Both the position numbers and the translations under genes were made by a program. A model generated the notes under the pieces. That model had not been told where the DNA came from. It made no database searches and worked only from the letters and a program-made list of their open reading frames with translations. Shown piece after piece: positions 56,624-64,000 of a stretch of DNA of 64,000 nt (its first letter is position 1; every line of letters begins with the position of its first letter). The stretch covers positions 1,302,001 through 1,366,000 of the forward strand of contig CM074762.1 in the NCBI GenBank assembly GCA_037355855.1, written 5' to 3'. The DNA is from Pseudo-nitzschia pungens (taxonomy: Eukaryota; Bacillariophyta; Bacillariophyceae; Bacillariales; Bacillariaceae).

Positions 56624-57469
56624 CTCAGAGGTGGCAGCCGGAATCGTGATTCGTGCGTTCCAAAAGCAATCCGCGTCGTCGAGTTCGCTGCGATTCTGTG
56701 TGAACGAACGACGATCAACTACACGGTATCTAGCTTCACGAGTCGCCGTAAGGTTACCGGTATTCCTCCCCGAAACACTACACACTAAGCGTGATTTGTG
56801 TTGTGTGACCGACGCAATGATTTTCTGGGAACAAAATACTGACGAATGACGACCACCGAATAAGAATAAGAAATGCGGAGAACAAAAATACCATTGGGGG
56901 CAAGAGCTCTGTCTGTCTGCTTTCTGCTACCGATGAAATAATTATGTGCGCGTGAGACTTCATTCGTGTGGGATAACTCGTAAGTCTACCCAAGTAAAAG
57001 TATGGTAGTAAGGTAGTAAAGTAATAATACGTTGTACGTAAGGTCTCTGACTGGTCGACATCGTCCGTCTGTCCATCCGTACGCAACTTTGCGCGAAACT
57101 AGTCACGGATTCGGCTATCACGCATTCCCATCGTCCATTATTCCCTATTACCGTAATTTTACCGTACTTGTATTGTTTATCCTCAGTCGTCTCCATCATC
57201 TACTCTATCATCTCTCCTCAATCCTATATCCGTCAACATCTACTATCGATACATCTTTCATCTATCCATCATCTTCCACATCCGTTTCTCTCCCACAGGT
57301 CAACAGCAGACCTTTTTCCGCCAACCTCAAACATCATCCGCGGCATCTCGGAACAAAAGTTCATTGCACAGAATCCCTCATGGGAGCCGGTATAACGTTG
57401 CGTTGAGCAAAACAGCAAAAGCCATCGAGAACTGCGGGAACAATCACCACAACGGTCGCATCGAAGTAG
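56624..57469. other. Divergent intergenic region
   Basis: No supported gene. Words GTAAGGTTACCGG at about 56748-56760 and AGTAAGGTAGTAAAG at about 57008-57020. A CATC/TCATCT-rich pyrimidine stretch at 57180-57300 precedes the next gene. Confidence 0.5.
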
Positions 57470-59290
57470 ATGCTTTCGTCCTCGGTGCGCTGCGGCCATT
57501 TTTGGTGCCGAGCTAGCGCCACGATGGTCCCGTTCTGCTTCGGCATTGATCGCCGGGTAGTCGCTGCATTGATTGTCGCGTTTGCGTCCGGCGCATTGGC
57601 CGTTTCTGGGGTTGCTGCGCGGAATGCACAAGGAGTCCGATCGCGGGGGACTTTCGCCGCGCTCCCAACGCCGTCGCACCGAGCAGCATCTGCTCGAAGC
57701 TGGAAGCGACAACCCATTCATCGCGGACACAAACGATCGGAACATCTCACGAATGTGCTGGAACTAGCAAGAGGTGGCGACGTCATGGGATCGGATTCCG
57801 AAACGGAGAACGAAAGCTCGGACCAATTCGCAAGCTCCATTACCACCATCGGAGTGATTGACCTTCTCCAAACCGGAGCGAATGATCGCTCTTCCGGGTT
57901 GCGTTCTTCCATTATTTTAGTGGTCGATAGCGAGGACGGTGCCATTGACGAGGATTTGTTGCAAACTTGCCTACCGGCTGTTCCCACTGACAGCGAATCG
58001 GCGGAACGGGAGACCGGATCGTTTTCCGACGATGTCGTCGTGGAAAGCCTTGCTCTTTTGTGCGACGTGTTGGTTCTGCGCGGGAACGACCCCGAGAAAT
58101 GGAGGACCGCTCTCCGGCGCGGGCACGAGCGACGGCGGTCGGCGGGCATGTCCCCGGGAAAGCTCTGGATCGAAAGCGCGGGGGACAACTCGAGATCGAG
58201 CCGCATCGCGATGGAACCCACCGACGACCACGATGATAGCCCGGCGGCCACCACCTGCTCGACCCTGTTTCCAGGCGCCACCACCAATCCCCGGGAACTC
58301 CGGGAATTGGTCACTTCCACGGCGCGGCAGGTGATCGCATCGCACGATGCCACCGCATCCCAAGACTCGATTCCTTCCGTGTCGGTGCAGTACCGGAGCC
58401 AAAGCCAAAGCCAAAAACACCACAACACCGGAGCGGAACCCGTCGCTGCCATCAAAAAGCCCCGAGCAAAGCAAAGCCAAACCAATCCTCCGGGAGACGA
58501 CAGTGCCGTCGTTGCAGATATCCTGGGTATGGCTCGTCGGAAGCTGGAGGATCTGGAGACAAAGATGGAGGAACTGGTCCTGAAACAATCCTCGTCGTCG
58601 TCGAACAATCCCATGCCCCTTCTGGAATTCGGGAGCTTGGTGCAGGACGTCCTGAAGACTACCGATACTCGGTTGCGAGAGGAAACTAGTACCCCCCAGG
58701 CCTTTCGCCGCGGCCTAACCAAGGGAATTGTCGCCGAGGTGCAGCGGCTCTACCAGGACCAGCTGCAGGCGCTTCGCAACTACTATGGACAGCGCTATGA
58801 GGCCATCCTAGACCAGGAACCAGAAGAGGACGATGATGCCGAAGCGATAGAGCGCCGGTGGGCGGTCGGTGCTGAGCATTCGACGCAGGGCTTTGTGGCC
58901 GCCGCCAAAAACGCGGTCCCGGCCGTCTTTCGGATCGACGAAAGCACCAATGCCGATGCGTGGACCAGCAAAAATGCAGCCTCCTTCGATCACGTGACAG
59001 CCCTCCAGGGTCTGATTCGGGACATGTTGGAGGCCACCGAGCGGCGCAAAGAAGACCAGGTGGTGGCGACGCTGGTGGCGGCAGACGAGGATGAAACCAA
59101 AACGAGCGAGGGGACACCCGCGAAGCCCCGGAAATTTCGCTTTCCGGAGGTTCCCAAGTGGGTGGAGCGATTGGCGGCACGAGCCATTGTCTTTGGGGTT
59201 AACTACATACAGGGATGGCTGGCATGGCAGGGCATTAAGCGGGCAGCTCTGGAGCGGGATCGGAACCAGCCAAAATTTCCTCTGTTCTAG
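57470..59290 (+). CDS. Signal-peptide-bearing protein of unknown function
   Basis: 606 residues from ATG 57470. A start at 57524 (MVPFCFGIDRRVVAALIVAF) would put the hydrophobic segment at the N-terminus as a signal peptide and is preferred on that ground. An Arg/Ser-rich stretch follows (TFAALPTPSHRAASARSWKR), like a transit peptide. The middle is acidic and contains a possible alpha/beta region (LRSSIILVVDSEDGAIDEDL). Helical segments at about 400-550 (GIVAEVQRLYQDQLQALRN) precede a C-terminal amphipathic or membrane-associated helix pair (WVERLAARAIVFGVNYIQGW). I do not recognise the family. Plastid or ER targeting is inferred from the leader. Confidence 0.65.
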   Translation: MLSSSVRCGHFWCRASATMVPFCFGIDRRVVAALIVAFASGALAVSGVAARNAQGVRSRGTFAALPTPSHRAASARSWKRQPIHRGHKRSEHLTNVLELARGGDVMGSDSETENESSDQFASSITTIGVIDLLQTGANDRSSGLRSSIILVVDSEDGAIDEDLLQTCLPAVPTDSESAERETGSFSDDVVVESLALLCDVLVLRGNDPEKWRTALRRGHERRRSAGMSPGKLWIESAGDNSRSSRIAMEPTDDHDDSPAATTCSTLFPGATTNPRELRELVTSTARQVIASHDATASQDSIPSVSVQYRSQSQSQKHHNTGAEPVAAIKKPRAKQSQTNPPGDDSAVVADILGMARRKLEDLETKMEELVLKQSSSSSNNPMPLLEFGSLVQDVLKTTDTRLREETSTPQAFRRGLTKGIVAEVQRLYQDQLQALRNYYGQRYEAILDQEPEEDDDAEAIERRWAVGAEHSTQGFVAAAKNAVPAVFRIDESTNADAWTSKNAASFDHVTALQGLIRDMLEATERRKEDQVVATLVAADEDETKTSEGTPAKPRKFRFPEVPKWVERLAARAIVFGVNYIQGWLAWQGIKRAALERDRNQPKFPLF

Positions 59291-59697
59291 TTCTGTTCCG
59301 CAGCCATTCCCATTCTAACGCAGAGCAGAGCAGCACAACGCAACGCAGCTCGACGAGTCGCAGAAAAACGGCCGCAATGATGAAACTTTCGCAATCAAGT
59401 TAACAACTTCGGGGCATATACGAGTTCTCCATCCATACGGGTATACTTATCGTGCATTGAACAATCGATGAAGCCCTCCAGATTGCTTCAGATTGAGAGG
59501 TCGAATTCTTCTCAAATTCATCAAAGACGAGATGCAACATACAGCTGCCACCGGTGCAACATCACATGACCTACGAACAAAGGAAGAATATGGTTTGCAT
59601 CCAAAAATCTACAGCTCGTCATGAATAGCGACGATAATTCTAGAACTCTTCAACATTTATCAATTTTTTGACAGAAACGCTCTTATTTACTTCGTAC
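59291..59697. other. Convergent 3' spacer
   Basis: A GCAGAGCAGAGCAGCACAACGCAACGC low-complexity stretch lies at about 59320-59350. Otherwise nothing is recognisable. Confidence 0.5.
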
Positions 59698-62600
59698 TTA
59701 AATAGGAAGACATCGCGTTTCGAATATCCTATTCGACACGTGCTGGACTCGTAAAGCCAAATACTTGACGCATATCAGGTCGATATGCCGTGCCAAGTGC
59801 GGTTGTGTCGCAATCAATTTTTCAAAGGAACTCCGACTCATGCTGTATAGGATTGCATGTTTCGACGAACACTTCACGGTGCTCATTCGTGGATTGCCAT
59901 TGACCAGTCCGAGTTCACCGATAATGCATCCTCTTGGAATGACTTCTGTGGTCCCAGCCTCGTTCTCGAGCTCGGCGACGAGTGTGCCAAATATGAGAAG
60001 CTTTACGCAGTCGCTTTCATCGTTTTGCCTCCAAATCAATTCACCTTCTAGGCAGGCTTCGCGTTGGAATGACGTGAACAATTTTTCCACGTCGTCAGTA
60101 GCTTACACTGCACGCACTAATTTCTTGGAAGTAAGAAATGAACTCTTCTTTCTCTTCCTCTTGCGTAAGGATATCATTGTGAGCTTCTAGTTTCAACTGA
60201 GATAGCACCTCGTCCTCCTCGACGAGGGAAGGTGACTGTAGAAAAATCAAGGCATCTTCGGCCTCCATCAGTGCAACATCAAGTGTATCACAAACACGAC
60301 TTCCATTGTATGCAGATGCCCTTTCGTTTTCGTCTTCTCGGAAAAATTGTTCCAGAAGTGATGTATCTTCACCGGGCTCGCGAATGAAATTTTCTGCTTG
60401 ATTATTTGTGGACAGCTGACCTCGCAAATCAAATTCTGTAGGGAATCCTTCCGTTGATCCAGTCACGAACAAGCAAAGTTGGATACCATATTCACCCAAA
60501 ATGGTATCTTTGAGTTTCACGATGGCATGTGCTGCCGATGAATCAATCCCTAGAACAAGAGAGAAGTCCATAATCAGGACCAGAGGTGGTTTCCTCTCGT
60601 ATTCGATAATCGTTGGTATTCCATTCCCTTTTGATGATTGCTCAGGTGATGGACTCAACAGTTCATGCATCTGATCCGTAAAAAATGCCATGTTGCCGAA
60701 AAACAAGTGACCCTGAAGTTGGACGACTAAAATGCGACTGCGCCCCACATCGTTATCAGCTAAAATGGCTTCGGATGCAGCAATTCGATTCCAATGACTC
60801 GATCGAAGTGTTGTTGCCGACATGAACCCACGAATCGGGCTCAAATATGCCACGTTTTGAACAGCATATGTCGAGACTGCAGCGACGGCTCCGGCTACCA
60901 TGGCGGGTTCCATCCCGTAAACACTCATCACAATGACAATCAACCAAATTCCTGAGTACTCGAGCAAATCAAATTTTCCATATGAGTCGTATACCCCCTC
61001 CAAAAAAAGATCAATCCCGACGTGCAGCAAGAGTGCTCCTGCCATGCACCTAGGAATATAGCTTGCTATGGTTGGTCCTACGAAAAACAAAACCACAGTA
61101 ACCGCAGCCACGGCCAATCCAGACGCACGTCCCGTTCCACCTGATTTGTCGTACAGCACAGACTGTGTATAAGCTAGATAATTCTGGAGGCCACCCCCAG
61201 CACCTGCCAACATGTTGGAGATTCCATGAGCTATGAGCTCTTTGTTCATATCCGCATCAACTTTCGACGAAAGTGCAAATGCAGGGATATTTATTGGAAC
61301 GTGGATGAGGGAGAAGAGAACCAACGCTATGATTGTGGGAATAGAATCCAAAATAGCAGCCCAGGATACGGAAGAAAAGTCGATGACCTATCGAAGTTGG
61401 TAGCAAAAAGTGAGAGATGTGTACGTATCGGAATAAATTGTATTGAGATATAATGAATCACTCAACAAGTATGACACGTAAGTCTTACCGTCCACAAATC
61501 CCATGGTGTTCCGAACGATCTATTCATTGGAATATCGCTTTCATCGTTTTCTCCAACGTCCGTCAGCGATGGGAAAAAGTATCCTGCGTCTTCCGAAACA
61601 GTAATCGGAATATTCAAAATCCAAAGGGCTGCATAAAAACAAGGAGTGATCATACAGAAGAAAATCGGAGATAATAGAGTGAACCGAGGATTTCCGTTCG
61701 AATCGGTGGTTGCGAACTCCAAAAATCGCAACGCGAGTTCCAATGTCAGGACAAGAATCCAATGATTCCAACCTTCGATCATAGATGCTATTGAAACCCT
61801 GTCGTTAAGTGTATTTTCAAGACCCGTTTTGCAGAGCAGAATGCCTATCCCTCCGATCAATCCGATCAACACGTGTTGAGGAAAGAAATATACTACTTTT
61901 CCCAATTGGAATTTCCCTAGAAGGAAAAATACTCCTCCTACGAGGACCGAGGCAATGGCAAACATTACCATGACGGTCGACAAGGCTTCCAGACCATATC
62001 CCTGATGTGAAATCGCGATCGCTGCCAACTCTTTCGTGAAGCCGATATTCTCAACCATCTGGAGACCAATGGCATTTTTGAACCCAGAAAAGAAAGCAAA
62101 GACGACTTGCCCTACCAGTGTGCTGAACAAAAACATTCGAATGCCGAATGCTTCTTTTCCTGGGATTGGAAACTGTCCTTCTTCGTGGAATTCATCGTCG
62201 CCACTCCTACCACTTGCGCCAGCTAGCTCAGACGATCCATTTCCTGAGTGGGAAGTCCAGTACATCGGAAAGTAAGACACTCCGAATGGAATTCCAACCA
62301 TGAGGTGAAAAATTCCGATGAGAGCAATTGCAGGGATTTGATACAGGATCGAACAGATGAGAGCCGTTGCGGAGAAGCCTTGCTTCTTCCCTTCTTTGTC
62401 CCATCCAGTCGACCCGACCGTTGATGCGTCTCCAACCGTATCATCTTTTCTATCATTGTCACCGTCGACGTCGCTGGATGCTATACTTGGGCTGAAGGGG
62501 TCTAGATTGCGACTGCTACTCAAAGCACTATAACTCTGGCGTCTGAAGGAAGAACTAAATGCACCAGAATCCGTGTTTCTCGTACCAGAACCTGTGGCGG

Positions 62601-62997
62601 TTCCATCTGTCGGAGCAAGCAATTCAAAGGACGATACCTTCTTTACAAACAGAGACCTCCTTCGGCTAGTATCCAGATTCCCAGTGTTTGAACCAGTTGT
62701 ATCAATGTTCGTCATTGTTATTGCACCGGCGGAAAATGACCTCGTCGAGAAAAGAGATTTTCGTCGAGAGCTTGACGCATTGGTTGATTGTCCCTCAACC
62801 GGTTGAGATTCGAAAGTCGAGCTCAGATTTGGACCATCATCACGCGAGGACATCGTAAGGCAGCTGGTAGAAGGAACAACAATTATGTTTGTCTTTGATT
62901 TTATGAAAGGATATCTTTTTTGACTTCTTGTGCGCGATGTATTGATCACGAACGGTGACACACTCATATCCGATTTCACGATCGTTGGATGTGACAT
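59698..62997 (-). CDS. SulP/SLC26 anion transporter with STAS and cyclic-nucleotide-binding domains
   Basis: Exon 61489-62997 joins 61387 downward across a 101-base intron (GTAAGA...GATAG, phase 0) to give about 1065 residues. A Ser/Arg-rich N-terminus of about 190 residues precedes the membrane domain (LICSILYQIPAIALIGIFHL ... VGGVFFLLGKFQLGKVVYFF ... IIALVLFSLIHVPINIPAFA). A STAS domain follows (ILVVQLQGHLFFGNMAFF, LVLIMDFSLVLGIDSSAAH). After a one-base frame change at TAC TGA C (TGA at 60095-60097) comes a cyclic-nucleotide-binding fold (GELIWRQNDESDCVKLLIFG, GCIIGELGLVNGNPRMSTV). The family moves sulfate, bicarbonate or other anions; diatom and fungal members with this C-terminal domain are known. 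Without the frame change the protein would end just after STAS. Confidence 0.85.
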
Positions 62998-64000
62998 TCT
63001 ACACGAAACAAGCTCTTTTGAGATCTAAGGAGTAAGACCCAACATCGATTGTAACCCACACGATTGAAAACAAAGCGAAAAACACACCTCGAATGCATCC
63101 GATTTTATATAAGCTCGCTTCAAGTCATTAAGAGTTGTGACACGAACAGAACGTGCGTACGTTGCCGCTCGCATATACTCATGTTCTTTCTTACGGTGAA
63201 CCATCCACAGATTATGGACAAAAGACAAAAGAGCAACAAGGTCACATACATGCCCATCACCATACCGTAACAAGCATCTTGCACTCTGCAGTTCAACACC
63301 GATGAAATTACGAGTAATGTCATTCTTTCGCACACGTACTAGTAACCTAAAATAATGTATTCTAAACTAGTAATGCTTGCCATTCCTAGAGTAGAGCAAC
63401 ACACTACTACTACTAATAGTATTATTAGGGGTAACTAGAAATGATGCATCAAAGTCGTGAACTATGAAATTGTCTATCAAATACTTGCTCAGCTGGTAGC
63501 TGTATGGTACTAGTATAGTTTTTTGAGTCGATAATTCCATATCAATATTTTTGGCCATCACCTGAACTGCACTGCTGTTTAGTTTTCCTTTGCCTTTAGA
63601 CACCTGTTGCATTACAGCAGGACTATACGCACAGAAACTTCGATGCAAATACTACTACTAGTACTAGTAGTAGTGCCAGCAGAACAAGATCATGAGGAGG
63701 AGGGTCCTCGGCAGTATTCTTGAATCCTCGAATAAACAGAGAGGAGGAGGAGGAGGATCAGGATGCTGTTAGGTACTGCTGAGCTTTTTCTCTCTCATTC
63801 TTGGCAGAAAAATCAAACTACAGTATTAGTTTTTGTACGGTACTATCATTCTGGTGACTCGGCGATAGTGGGAATGTAGTGCAAAACGTATCTTTAGCAT
63901 GTCGCAAGCAGTTTCGTTTCTCGTTCCTCCTGCCGTTCCGATTCATTCCGGTACCAAATACATTCTCAAAATTACTCCTTTCTGCGACCAGATAATCGCT
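62998..64000. other. Gene-free right flank with ACTAGTA runs
   Basis: No convincing frame. ACTACTACTAATAG and ACTACTACTAGTACTAG runs lie at about 63403-63420 and 63650-63672, with a GGAGGAGGAGGAGGA microsatellite at about 63742-63755. Confidence 0.5.

Overview
This is a nuclear window from a protist, most likely a diatom. The clues are short GT-AG introns of 60-200 bases, Pro/Ser-repeat secreted proteins, a SulP carrier fused to a cyclic-nucleotide-binding domain, and a signal-peptide-bearing Ufd1 of the kind used in complex-plastid protein import. A pennate genus near Nitzschia, Pseudo-nitzschia or Fragilariopsis is a guess from style only. I found no tRNA, rRNA, CRISPR array or intact autonomous transposon.

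Layout. 1.7-10.7 kb holds three neighbouring genes of one loose family: a TAZ/PDZ protein (+), then a Myb/SANT gene (-) whose 3' half is broken by stops and a frame change, then a heavily frameshifted relative (-). The two minus-strand genes share a Cys-rich motif; the first two share an undescribed beta-rich domain. 10.8-11.3 kb is a MITE-like element. 12-25 kb carries a tail-anchored U-box E3, a 1363-residue low-complexity protein, a three-exon myotubularin and a beta-propeller membrane protein. 26.9-33 kb carries a four-exon mitochondrial bL20 gene that single reading frames miss, a small ER thioredoxin-like protein and cytosolic-type TrpRS. 33.5-41.3 kb carries an RGG/Gln-rich protein, a prion-like Cys-rich protein and a PC-esterase (TBL/PMR5-like) with a stop-free 102-base intron. 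43-54.9 kb carries an SPPL-type intramembrane protease, a four-TM protein, a small coiled-coil protein, COG4 and a secretory Ufd1. 55.3-63 kb carries an ADP/ATP-carrier-like protein, an unknown protein and the SulP-STAS-cNBD transporter.

Several products act in the secretory system (U-box membrane E3, ER thioredoxin, SPPL protease, COG4, secretory Ufd1). The genes are monocistronic with mixed orientation, so I read this as coincidence rather than an operon-like unit. Intergenic DNA is rich in a small vocabulary of GTAAGG/CCTTAC, TACGAGTA and ACTAGTA words.

The main surprise is that at least four otherwise conserved genes (TrpRS, Ufd1, ADP/ATP carrier, SulP) each carry one apparent extra base. 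Extra bases from assembly are the simplest explanation. In SulP, and possibly in two less certain genes, the frame change sits at or before a TGA, which leaves programmed +1 frameshifting as a testable alternative. Splice sites were read by eye from GT-AG consensus and frame continuity; no transcript or homology search was available.
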